Assembly: GCA_964607135.1 (NCBI GenBank)
Contig: CAZSIV010000006.1
Coordinates: forward strand, 1-64,000
Direction of reading: 5' to 3'
Length of the DNA stretch: 64,000 nucleotides
Source: Metaruminococcus_A sp964607135
GTDB taxonomy: Bacteria > Bacillota > Clostridia > Oscillospirales > Ruminococcaceae
Made by a program: the position numbers and the translations under genes. Shown here piece by piece: positions 23,646 through 31,265 of the stretch. The stretch's first letter is position 1, and the number at the start of each line of letters is the position of its first letter. Under the pieces are notes generated by a model. That model ran no database searches. It was not told where the DNA came from and saw nothing but the letters and a program-made list of their open reading frames with translations.

Positions 23646-25685
23646 TTATTCCCCTTTGATCCAGCCGAGCGCCTGCGCGCCCTCTTTGACAAAGAGGGGG
23701 ATGGTGTCGAGCGGCGCGTCGACCGTTACGGTCTGGCCGCCGTCAAAGATCTTTCCGGTTTCCGCCTCGACCCATTTCACACCGGCGGGGAGGTAAACCT
23801 CCTTTGTCCGGGCGCCCGGATAGAGGACGGGGGCGACCAGGATGTCGGAGCCGAAGAGGTATTCCTCGGTGACGTTCCAGGCCGCTTTGTCCGCCGGGAA
23901 GTCGTAGAAGACCGGGCGGATCACCGGCGTGCCTTTTTCATGGGCCGCCTTCATCGCCTCAGTGATATAGGGCTTTAAGCAGTACCGCATCCGGATGTAC
24001 TTGGTCATGCTCTTCTCCGCTTCAGGGCCGTAGCTCCAGACCTCGTTGTCCGCGCCGGTCTTGGGGCAGAAGCCGCCGCCGGACGCCACCAGCTCCGGCT
24101 TGTCGTGCGGGTCGCGGTCGCCGTGGAGCCGCATCACCGGGCAGAAGGCGCCGAACTGGAACCAGCGGGTGATCAGCTCCTTAAAGCCCTCGTCGTGGAT
24201 GTTGCCGCCGTGGAAGCCGCCGATGTCGGCCGTCCACCAGGTGATCCCCGCAAGGCCCATGTTCAGCCCGGCGGCCATCTGGATGCGGAAGGCTTCGAAG
24301 GTGGATGGGACGTCGCCCGACCAGGCCAGCGCGCCGTATTTCTGGGAACCCGCCCAGGCGCAGCGGATCAGGTTGACGATCTCCTCCCGGCCCTCGGCCT
24401 TCATCCCGTCGTAGAACGCCTTGGCGTAGCCGACCGGGTAGGCGTTCGCCACCTCGAGGGCAGCGCCTTTGTGGTAACGGTAGTTTTCGAAATCGACCGC
24501 GGTGTACTCCGGTTCGGCTTCATCCAGCCAGAAGAGGGTCACGCCCTTGTCGAGATAATTTTTCTTGCAGGTCTTCCAGATAAACGCCTGTGCATCGGGG
24601 TTGGTTGCGTCAAAGAAGCCCTCCGCCCCGAAGCAGTCCATGGTGAAGTTGATCCCGTGGTCCACCCGGACGAGCAGGTCGTGGTCGAGCATGTAGTCGT
24701 AATTCTCGCTCGCCTTGTCCACCGTCGGCCAGACGGAAGTCATCAGCTTCATCCCCATGGAATCGAGCTCTTTGATCATCCCCTCGGGATCGGGCCAGAA
24801 CTGGCTGTCGAATTTCCAGTCGCCCTGGTTCGGCCAGTGGAAGAAGTCGACGACGATGACGTCGACCGGGATGCCGCGTTTGTGGTACTCCCGCGCGACC
24901 TCGAGCAGCTCCTCCTGGGTCTGGTAGCGGAGCTTGCACTGCCAGAAGCCGAGGCCGTATTCCGGCATCATCGGGACGGTGCCCGAGACCTTCGCGTACT
25001 GCTCCTCGATCTCGGCCGGGGTGTCGCCCGCAACGATCCAGTAGTCGATCTGCTTGGAGGATTTCAGTTTCCATTCGGTGACGTTGTTCCCAAACGCGAC
25101 CTGGCCGACGCCCGGGTTGTTCCAGAGGAAACCGTAGCCCTTGCTGGAAAGGTAGAAGGGGACGCTCGCCTGGGTGTTGCGGTGGGCGAGCTCGAGGATG
25201 CAGCCCTTTTGGTCGAGATGGGGGTGCTGGTACTGGCCCATGCCGAAGATTTTTTCCTCCGGGTCGGCCTCGAAGCTCATCGTGATCTCGAAGTTGTCGC
25301 TCGGCATGCCCTTGTACTCACGGGCCGGGCGCTTGAGGTTGGTGATGGTGTTGAGGTATTTGGAGTAGTCCACCCCGTGGGACCAGGCGCGGTAGTGCTC
25401 GTCAAGGAGCAGTTCGTCCCGGTCGTTGAAGAAGCGGATCCGCCCGTATTCGTTGAGCTCCGCCCGGATTTTCCCGTTTTTGACGACCGCGCCGCCATCC
25501 TCCGTCAGGGTGATTTCGGCTTTTGCATCGACCGGCATGGTCAGCGCCCAATCCTCTTTGGTGAAGAAGTTGTTCTGGGTCGCCCGCACACGCAGGGCAT
25601 TCTCCCCCCAGGGGGTGATCCAGAGGGTTTCATATCTCCGCTTAAAAAGCAGAGAACCGTTTTCGACTTTAAAAAATTCGCTCAT
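23646..25685 (-). CDS. GH31 alpha-glycosidase, probable alpha-xylosidase
   Basis: The 679-residue enzyme has an N-terminal beta-sandwich (about 1-240), the catalytic TIM barrel (about 250-560) and C-terminal beta domains. The barrel carries the nucleophile motif FWLDEAEPEY (Asp at about 398) and the acid/base region WSGDVPSTFEAF (about 468). VVDFFHWPNQGDWKFD and the ITWWTADIGGFHG segment fit the YicI-like alpha-xylosidase branch, though specificity cannot be fixed by eye. There is no signal peptide, so it acts on imported oligosaccharides. The ATG at 25685 follows AGGAGG. It is divergent from an AraC regulator and likely controlled by it. Confidence 0.93.
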   Translation of the reverse strand: MSEFFKVENGSLLFKRRYETLWITPWGENALRVRATQNNFFTKEDWALTMPVDAKAEITLTEDGGAVVKNGKIRAELNEYGRIRFFNDRDELLLDEHYRAWSHGVDYSKYLNTITNLKRPAREYKGMPSDNFEITMSFEADPEEKIFGMGQYQHPHLDQKGCILELAHRNTQASVPFYLSSKGYGFLWNNPGVGQVAFGNNVTEWKLKSSKQIDYWIVAGDTPAEIEEQYAKVSGTVPMMPEYGLGFWQCKLRYQTQEELLEVAREYHKRGIPVDVIVVDFFHWPNQGDWKFDSQFWPDPEGMIKELDSMGMKLMTSVWPTVDKASENYDYMLDHDLLVRVDHGINFTMDCFGAEGFFDATNPDAQAFIWKTCKKNYLDKGVTLFWLDEAEPEYTAVDFENYRYHKGAALEVANAYPVGYAKAFYDGMKAEGREEIVNLIRCAWAGSQKYGALAWSGDVPSTFEAFRIQMAAGLNMGLAGITWWTADIGGFHGGNIHDEGFKELITRWFQFGAFCPVMRLHGDRDPHDKPELVASGGGFCPKTGADNEVWSYGPEAEKSMTKYIRMRYCLKPYITEAMKAAHEKGTPVIRPVFYDFPADKAAWNVTEEYLFGSDILVAPVLYPGARTKEVYLPAGVKWVEAETGKIFDGGQTVTVDAPLDTIPLFVKEGAQALGWIKGE

Positions 25686-25728
25686 TCCTGTTCCTCCTGT
25701 TTTTTTGGCGGCAGTCCGCCTCGTTACC

Positions 25729-25777
25729 AATATTATAAATCCGCAGTTGCAATTCCGAAATAAACATTTATAATATT
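25729..25777. promoter_or_regulatory. divergent promoter with perfect 12-bp inverted repeat
   Basis: AATATTATAAAT (25729-25740) and its exact complement ATTTATAATATT (25766-25777) hold the -10 boxes of both genes: TATAAT on the minus strand (25732-25737) for GH31 and on the plus strand (25769-25774) for araC. The araC side has TTGCAA (25747-25752) with a 16-base spacer. The GH31 side has no good -35, as expected for an activator-dependent promoter. Confidence 0.75.
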
Positions 25778-25829
25778 ATTTGCACAAAATGAAACTCATC
25801 TCATTGTTTCGGTAAAATGGAGGACTTTC

Positions 25830-26750
25830 ATGACTGAGTATTGTTTCGATCTGTCCAAACCTCTTTCCGTGCTCCTGGCGGGGCATTCGGTCTGCCCGGA
25901 GGGATGGAGCTTAACCGGCAGGGTGTTGGGGGAAACCGAAGTGATTGTAGTTTATGAGGGCGTTCTGCGGTGCAGCGTTGGGAGAGAAATTCATCGCCTG
26001 CGGGAGGGGGATGCCTGTCTGGTTCCTGTCGGCCTCCCGGTTGACCAATACGCGGACGGCGGCCCCTGCCGCTTTTTTTACGCCCACATCGACTGCCCGG
26101 TCTTTCCAGTCGACTCCACTGCCCAAAAAGAGACGCCTTCAAACCCGGCAAACCGCTCCCACCCCGGCGGGTTCTTTTTTCTTCCGCCCGTCACTCCAAA
26201 GGATACCCTGATTCGCATCGGCGGGAAAATGGATACCGGGCGGCATAAAAGTGAAATCTTCACCCTGTTCCAGCGGCTTTTGCTGGAGCGCAGCCGCCAA
26301 ACGATTTACAGCCCCCTGATGATTTCGCTGGAGCTTTCCCAGATCCTTGTTTTACTGGGCCAGTGCTGGAGCGGAAAAAGCGCGGTTTTGCATCAGACGC
26401 CGGAGCGCAGGGAACAAAACCGCCTGGTGCAGGATGCGCTGCTCTATCTCCACAGCAACTACGCATCCCCAATCCGGATCAGCGAGCTTGCCGAGCAGCT
26501 CCAGATTTCCCAGCAGTATCTCGCCCGGCTCTTTAAAGCGGAGACCGGCGCATCCCCTCTGCAATACCTCAACCGGTTGAGGATCGAAAAGGCGAAGGAG
26601 GCGATGCGGGTCAATGCGGTCAATATCAGCGAAGCCGCTATGGCCGCCGGTTTTGACAACCTTTATTATTTCAGCCGCTTATTCAAGCAGCTGGAGGGGA
26701 TGTCCCCTTCCGCTTACCGCGCCTGGCTCCATTCCAGGAGCAATCAATAA
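25830..26750 (+). CDS. AraC-family transcriptional regulator
   Basis: A 306-residue regulator with an N-terminal cupin-like sensing domain (about residues 15-180) and two C-terminal helix-turn-helix motifs (about 205-303): ISELAEQLQISQQYLARLFK and ISEAAMAAGFDNLYYFSRLF, with the family ending GMSPSAYR. It is transcribed divergently from the GH31 gene over a 144-base region containing a perfect inverted repeat, and most likely activates that gene in response to a sugar. The ATG follows AATGGAGG. After it come 248 bases with no gene, ending in the promoter of the PilZ gene. Confidence 0.94.
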   Translation: MTEYCFDLSKPLSVLLAGHSVCPEGWSLTGRVLGETEVIVVYEGVLRCSVGREIHRLREGDACLVPVGLPVDQYADGGPCRFFYAHIDCPVFPVDSTAQKETPSNPANRSHPGGFFFLPPVTPKDTLIRIGGKMDTGRHKSEIFTLFQRLLLERSRQTIYSPLMISLELSQILVLLGQCWSGKSAVLHQTPERREQNRLVQDALLYLHSNYASPIRISELAEQLQISQQYLARLFKAETGASPLQYLNRLRIEKAKEAMRVNAVNISEAAMAAGFDNLYYFSRLFKQLEGMSPSAYRAWLHSRSNQ

Positions 26751-26932
26751 CCTGCCCGTTCGAGTTTATCATTTTCGTCAGGGGAAGGATTTCGGATTGG
26801 CGTAGGAGATAACGGACCGGCCCGGAATTCGGGCTATACGGTCTTTCCCTGCTGAAAAAGCACCCTTGACGGGTTGAAATACGCAGGCGCTTTTTAAGCG
26901 GACATATTTTTCTGAAGATTTTGTGATGCCTC

Positions 26933-26961
26933 TTGCCTGACAGCATATTTTTTAATATAAT
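26933..26961 (+). promoter_or_regulatory. sigma-A promoter of the PilZ gene
   Basis: TTGCCT (26933-26938), 17-base spacer, TATAAT (26956-26961). The region from the AraC stop (26750) to here shows no other feature. Confidence 0.85.
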
Positions 26962-26998
26962 AAAGCTATATGATGAAAATTGGGAGGCGCCTACATAT

Positions 26999-27646
26999 AT
27001 GGACCTGCTGAAAAACTGCCGCAAGGCGGAAATTTTGACGCCGTCGAATACGCCGGCCTGCGAGGCGGGAGTCTTTCACGATCTCGGGGGGAATCTCCGG
27101 CTTCTGGTTCCTCAGACCTTTTCATACAAGGATCATCCGTTTTTTATGGTCGTTTTCTACGATTCGGTTTCCGGTCTGATTAACTGCCGCTGCACCCTTT
27201 CGGAGCCTTCGCCCGAAGCGGACGGCCGGATTTCCCTTCTCTGTACGGTTTCGGAAGTGCTTCACCGGAACCAGCGCCGCCAGGACCTGAAGGTTCCGAT
27301 CCAAGCGGCGGTCGAGATGACCAATGTCCAGGTTCCGTTCGGAGGAGCTGTCCCGCCGGTTTCAAAAATTCCTGCCGTCACCCGCGACCTCAGCGCGGGG
27401 GGAATCTATTTTATCTGCCAATATCCGTTGGCAGTCAACACGCTGGTTCACTTCCAGTTCCGTGAAACGGATAAGCCCCTTTTGCTGGTCGCCAAGGTGC
27501 TGCGCCAGGAGGAACTCAAGCCGGTGAAAGGCATCCCCCAGTTCGGGCACGGCTGCCGGTTTGTCGAAATGGAGATGGATGCAGAGTCGGAGCTGCGGAG
27601 TTTCATCTTCCGCAGGGAGCGGCAGCTTCACCAAAACCGCCGCTGA
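26999..27646 (+). CDS. PilZ-domain c-di-GMP receptor, YcgR/YpfA-like
   Basis: The 215-residue protein has an N-terminal YcgR-type beta-barrel half (about residues 1-95) and a C-terminal PilZ domain. The c-di-GMP contact motifs are visible: RNQRRQDLK (RxxxR, about residue 90) and TRDLSAGGIYF (D/NxSxGG, about 133). Such proteins bind c-di-GMP and adjust motility or envelope processes. No flagellar gene is in the window. The ATG at 26999 follows GGGAGGCG. A c-di-GMP synthesis and breakdown module lies about 7 kb downstream, so the two may form one circuit (inference). Confidence 0.9.
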   Translation: MDLLKNCRKAEILTPSNTPACEAGVFHDLGGNLRLLVPQTFSYKDHPFFMVVFYDSVSGLINCRCTLSEPSPEADGRISLLCTVSEVLHRNQRRQDLKVPIQAAVEMTNVQVPFGGAVPPVSKIPAVTRDLSAGGIYFICQYPLAVNTLVHFQFRETDKPLLLVAKVLRQEELKPVKGIPQFGHGCRFVEMEMDAESELRSFIFRRERQLHQNRR

Positions 27647-27728
27647 ATCCGGTGGGCAAAGGCGGGGTGATGTTTTAACGCCGCTTCTTTGGCCGAATTG
27701 AAAACGGTTTTTTAAAACCAATGCTGAA

Positions 27729-27764
27729 CGGGAGACGCTCTACTGTAGAGCGTCTCCCGTTTTT
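27729..27764 (+). terminator. intrinsic terminator of the PilZ gene
   Basis: Perfect 14-bp stem CGGGAGACGCTCTA with its complement, 3-base loop, then TTTTTA. Confidence 0.95.
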
Positions 27765-27774
27765 ATGAACGCCT

Positions 27775-28105
27775 GTGCCGAGCAGGACGGAATGCATCCG
27801 CGCCCCGCGAGGCATATCTTTCATACAACACGTCTCGCAGGATTACAATCTTGAGATTGGCAGAATGTCGGTGTGCGAAATGCCCCGTCCGGGCACGGAC
27901 GCCGGGTGCCCCCCGGCTGAACAGTCGCGGCGGAAAGCTTCCGCTGGCAATACGCGATTCGCAGGTAGAGCAAACAGCAACGCTGATAACCCGCGAGGCG
28001 CGTTGTATCGATTTGTCCTGGGCGCCGCGCAGGACAATCACCCTAAAATTGGGAAAACCTTAGGGTGCGAACTGGCCGCCGGGGCCACCCTGCCCGGCCC
28101 TGTTG
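27775..28105. repeat. dispersed palindromic repeat cluster 6
   Basis: A-units in plus orientation at about 27829-27878 and 28027-28071, and one B-unit at about 27951-27998. The second A-unit has a perfect CACCCTAA/TTAGGGTG stem. Linkers include GCCGGGTGCCCCCCGGC and GCGGAAAGCTTCCGC. The cluster lies between two convergent genes and ends 16 bases from the stop of the HTH gene. Confidence 0.87.
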
Positions 28106-28120
28106 CGTAAGATGAAGCAA

Positions 28121-28330
28121 TCAGTTCTCGGTGTATTTCAACAGGTCGCCCGGTGTGCAGCCGAGTGTCTCACAGATTGCGGCGAGGGTTGAAAAACGAA
28201 CCGCGCTCACCTTATTGTTTTTGATCTTCGACAGATTGACATTTGAGATTCCCACTTTTTCCGCGAGCTCGTTGAGCGATATCTGCCGTTCCGCCATCAC
28301 GACGTCAAGCTTCAAAACAATCCTTCCCAT
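28121..28330 (-). CDS. small Cro/CI-type regulator (YozG-like)
   Basis: A protein of about 69 residues consisting of one helix-turn-helix: LDVVMAERQISLNELAEKVG, then NLSKIKNNKVSAVRFSTLAAICETLGCTPGDLLKY. It matches the YozG-type regulators that are regularly paired with DUF2975 membrane proteins, as here. The start is uncertain: the ATG at 28330 aligns with the family but AGGAGG touches it, and a GTG at 28342 is also in frame. It is probably translated by coupling to the DUF2975 gene, which stops 18 bases upstream. Confidence 0.87.
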   Translation of the reverse strand: MGRIVLKLDVVMAERQISLNELAEKVGISNVNLSKIKNNKVSAVRFSTLAAICETLGCTPGDLLKYTEN

Positions 28331-28348
28331 CCTCCTAGACACCGCCGA

Positions 28349-28924
28349 TCAAAGCAAGCCGTCCGCGTCGTTTTGCAGCTGGACGCCATAGGCAAAAAAT
28401 TGGGACAGACAGAGCAGGGCGATCCCGAAGACGATCCCGGTGATGGAAACGCTGGACTCAATGGCGCCCCAGCCGGCAATCAGCCTCGCAATCCCATCGC
28501 AGATCCATTCGACCAAAGGAATCGAAAGGGAAAATATCCCGATTTCCCGCAGCATCCGCACATTTGCCGGCTGGAACGGGGTTTCGCCTTTGGAAAACTT
28601 TGTTTGCCCTGCGGCGGTTTTAAAAATCAAATAGATATTGCGGAAAATCATCGCCGTCAGCCCACAGACGATGATTCCGGCAATCAGCGCCGGCAGGAAG
28701 GCCCCCGCTATGATGCCGCCGTTACCGTCTAAAACCTGGATCGAATACCCCGAAACCCCGAATTCACCGTTGCCAAAATCCATGAAATAACGCAGCAGTG
28801 TAGCGTCGAAGAAATACACAATGAGGCTTGCGGACATGAGCCCGACTGCAACCCAGTGGGAGACCTCCATAATTTTTGCAATCACAGCCGCAGCCTTGTT
28901 TAATTTTTTTCCGTTTTGGTTCAT
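28349..28924 (-). CDS. DUF2975 family membrane protein
   Basis: A 191-residue protein with four hydrophobic helices (about residues 18-40, 75-100, 130-150 and 165-185). It matches the DUF2975 family, whose members sit next to a small YozG-like regulator, as here. The function of the pair is unknown; it may be a membrane sensor that controls the regulator (inference). The ATG at 28924 is chosen because GGAGGTG lies nine bases upstream. Confidence 0.88.
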   Translation of the reverse strand: MNQNGKKLNKAAAVIAKIMEVSHWVAVGLMSASLIVYFFDATLLRYFMDFGNGEFGVSGYSIQVLDGNGGIIAGAFLPALIAGIIVCGLTAMIFRNIYLIFKTAAGQTKFSKGETPFQPANVRMLREIGIFSLSIPLVEWICDGIARLIAGWGAIESSVSITGIVFGIALLCLSQFFAYGVQLQNDADGLL

Positions 28925-28954
28925 CACGAACACCTCCGTTTGATTGATAAGAAT

Positions 28955-28999
28955 AGTATATTGCATTACTTATCGTTTGTCAATTATTTTTTAATGCAA
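28955..28999 (-). promoter_or_regulatory. promoter with inverted repeat for the DUF2975-HTH pair
   Basis: Minus-strand TTGACA (28978-28983), 17-base spacer, TATACT (28955-28960). The promoter is flanked by TTGCATTA (28961-28968) and its complement TAATGCAA (28992-28999), a likely binding site for the small HTH protein. Confidence 0.82.
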
Positions 29000-29078
29000 A
29001 ACATTAAATTATTTTCGTATATCATTAACTTGTAATTGCATGGTATTTTTCCAAAAGGAGAAAGACAGAGGCGAGGCT

Positions 29079-29122
29079 GAAAAAAGGAGCGGCGCAGCCC
29101 AGGCTGTGCCGCTCCTTTTTTC
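29079..29122. terminator. bidirectional terminator
   Basis: Long stem (AAAAAAGGAGCGGC, CAGCC and complements) with A-rich and T-rich arms, between the DUF2975 promoter and the end of the MFS gene. Confidence 0.92.
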
Positions 29123-29170
29123 TTTACTGCTTTCAAAATCATTCGAAACGTATGGAAGGAAACAAGCGCC

Positions 29171-30439
29171 CTAATCGCTGAGCGCTTCCACCTCGGCCTG
29201 AAGCTCCTCCTCGTCTACCGGGGCTTCTCCGTGGCGGACGAAGACCATACAGAGGATGGCGCAGAGGATCCCGACCGGGGAGTAGATAAAGAGGTTGGAG
29301 TAATTTCGGGTGAGGTCTTGAATCAGCCCAAAGAGAAGCGGGCTTGCAATCGAAGCAGCCTGGGAAAAGAAATAATAATACCCCGTGTATTTCCCGATCC
29401 GGCTGCTTTTGGCGATCTCCACCACCATGGGGAGGGAGTTGATATTGACCAGCCCCCAGAAAAACCCTGCCAGCACGAGGCAGCAGCGGATCACCCAGAG
29501 ATCCCGCAGAAAATAGGCGGCGGAAAGGAGAACTGCAAGCCCGATCAGCCCTGTCATGATGGTCTTTTTTCGCCCGAATTTCGTGCCGACGATGCCGGCG
29601 GGGAGGGCGGAGACGACAAAGGCGACAGCGAAAAAGGCCAGCGTCACCATCGCATCACCCGCCTCCAGCTTCAGGACGTTTGAGGCGTAGAGGGTGAAGT
29701 AGGTTTCAATTGAATTGATGGAGACGAACCAGAAAAAGATGGCCAAAAGGATTAGAAACAGGCTGAGATTGGCGCCGCGTTCCCCCTCTTTGGAGAGTGT
29801 TGCGCTCTCAGACGATTCAGCTTTTTTCGGCGTTTCATAAGCTTCGGGCGGAAGGGGCGGCTCCTTGACGAGGAACATCATGGTCAGCCAGGCGGCCAGC
29901 ATGATGAGCCCTGAGAAAAAGAAGGGGAGCGGCATCCCGCCGAGGCCGAAAAGCAGGCCGCCCAGAAGAAAGGCCAGAATGCTCCCGATCCCGCCCATGA
30001 GGTTGATGACGCCGTTTGCGCGGGAGCGCAGGCGGGGCGGGGTGACGTCCGGCATCAGGGCGATGGCGGGTGTCCGCCAGATGCTCATCGTAAAGTTAAA
30101 GAGGATCACCGCGGCCATGATCGACCAGACGGCATCGCAGAAAGGGATCAGGACAAAGAAAAGGACAGACAGGGGGATGCCCACCAGGAGATAGGGCATT
30201 CGCCTGCCCCGCCTGCTGCGGGTTCGGTCGCTCAGAGAGCCGAACAGGGGCTGAAGCAGCACGGCGAAGATGTTGTCAATCGACATCACCAAGCCGATCA
30301 CGGTGGCGGAGGAGATGAATTTTTCGAGCATCAGCGGGACGTTTGCGTTGTACATCGACCAGGCGATCGAGACCGCAAAGAACCCAAATCCAATCAAAAT
30401 CGTTTTTGGGTAGTCGAGTTTTTCCAGATGTTGTTTCAT
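29171..30439 (-). CDS. MFS transporter of the SLC45/GPH-like sugar type
   Basis: A 422-residue, 12-helix major facilitator protein. The loop between helices 2 and 3 reads GSLSDRTRSRRGRRMPYLLVG, a form of MFS motif A seen in sucrose/maltose SLC45-type and GPH-like sugar carriers. A central cytoplasmic loop (about residues 195-225) links two six-helix halves. It probably imports a disaccharide or other glycoside with a cation (inference); no enzyme gene is adjacent. The gene stands alone, with repeat cluster 7 covering its upstream region. Confidence 0.9.
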   Translation of the reverse strand: MKQHLEKLDYPKTILIGFGFFAVSIAWSMYNANVPLMLEKFISSATVIGLVMSIDNIFAVLLQPLFGSLSDRTRSRRGRRMPYLLVGIPLSVLFFVLIPFCDAVWSIMAAVILFNFTMSIWRTPAIALMPDVTPPRLRSRANGVINLMGGIGSILAFLLGGLLFGLGGMPLPFFFSGLIMLAAWLTMMFLVKEPPLPPEAYETPKKAESSESATLSKEGERGANLSLFLILLAIFFWFVSINSIETYFTLYASNVLKLEAGDAMVTLAFFAVAFVVSALPAGIVGTKFGRKKTIMTGLIGLAVLLSAAYFLRDLWVIRCCLVLAGFFWGLVNINSLPMVVEIAKSSRIGKYTGYYYFFSQAASIASPLLFGLIQDLTRNYSNLFIYSPVGILCAILCMVFVRHGEAPVDEEELQAEVEALSD

Positions 30440-30519
30440 GTTTGCTGCTCTGAGATATAAAACGGCATCAAGGATCCAAGGGCGTCCCTTTCCGCCTGTA
30501 TCTCCCTTTCTTTCAATTT

Positions 30520-31035
30520 AGCGGGGCGGGGAACCCCCGCCGGGCCCGTGGCCGGGCTGGCCAATACGCACACCGGGGTTTTGCCAGTCTCCAGATTGTA
30601 ATCCTGCGAGGCGCGCTGCATGAAAGCTAAACGTGTCTCACGGGGCTGGGTGGCCCCGGTGGCCAGTTCGCACACCGACGTTATACCAATTAAAAAGTTT
30701 CAGTCCTGCGAGGTGCGCCCGCGGCCGGGCAGGCCAATTTCGCCCCAAAGGTTTTCCCAACTTTAGGGTGATTGTCCTGCGAGGTGCGTCGCATGAAAGC
30801 TAAACGTGTCTCGCGGGTTATCAACGTTGTTCTTTTCTCCGCTTGTGAATCGCGATTAGCCGGCCGGGGGCACACGGCGTGTCTCGCGGGTTACCAGCGT
30901 TGTTATTTCCTCCGCCTGCGGATCGCGACCGCCCTGCGGGGGCTCCCCGCCGCGGCCCGTGGCCGGGCAGCCAATTCGCACACCGGGGTTTTGCCAATTT
31001 CTAAGGTTTCAGTCCTGCAAGATGCTTGAGATAAA
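30520..31035. repeat. dispersed palindromic repeat cluster 7
   Basis: Minus orientation throughout: A-units at about 30563-30611, 30665-30712, 30735-30783 and 30973-31022; B-units at about 30808-30855 and 30879-30928. The middle segment GCATGAAAGCTAAACGTGTC occurs twice (about 30617 and 30790). The A-unit at 30735 pairs CCCTAAAG with CTTTGGGG, which needs one G-U/G-T pair. The following 31036-31179 shows no gene. Confidence 0.87.
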
Positions 31036-31179
31036 AATATGAAAAAGGCGCGTTGCGGGGCGGAAGAGACGGCTATTATAAGTTTATCATATTACAACGG
31101 GAGAAATCACCTTAATCCTTGTAAAGTTTCTGAAAAGAATTCGGCGGCAGGGAAAGCTCCGCTCAGCTGAATGCATAAA

Positions 31180-31210
31180 AAGGACGGGAGATCGTTTTTC
31201 TCCCGTCCTT
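31180..31210 (-). terminator. terminator of the phosphorelay operon
   Basis: Perfect 12-bp stem AAGGACGGGAGA with its complement; on the minus strand it is followed by TTTTATGC. It lies 56 bases beyond the histidine kinase stop. Confidence 0.88.
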
Positions 31211-31265
31211 CTGCGTCGCTCATTGCCCCGCCGTCTGCCCGGTTCGCCGAGGGTACGGCTGCGGA

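Noticed and set aside
24105..25763. 552-residue frame opposite the GH31 gene
   Set aside because: Same reason: a shadow of the glycosidase, with repeated low-complexity Val/Asp-rich sequence.
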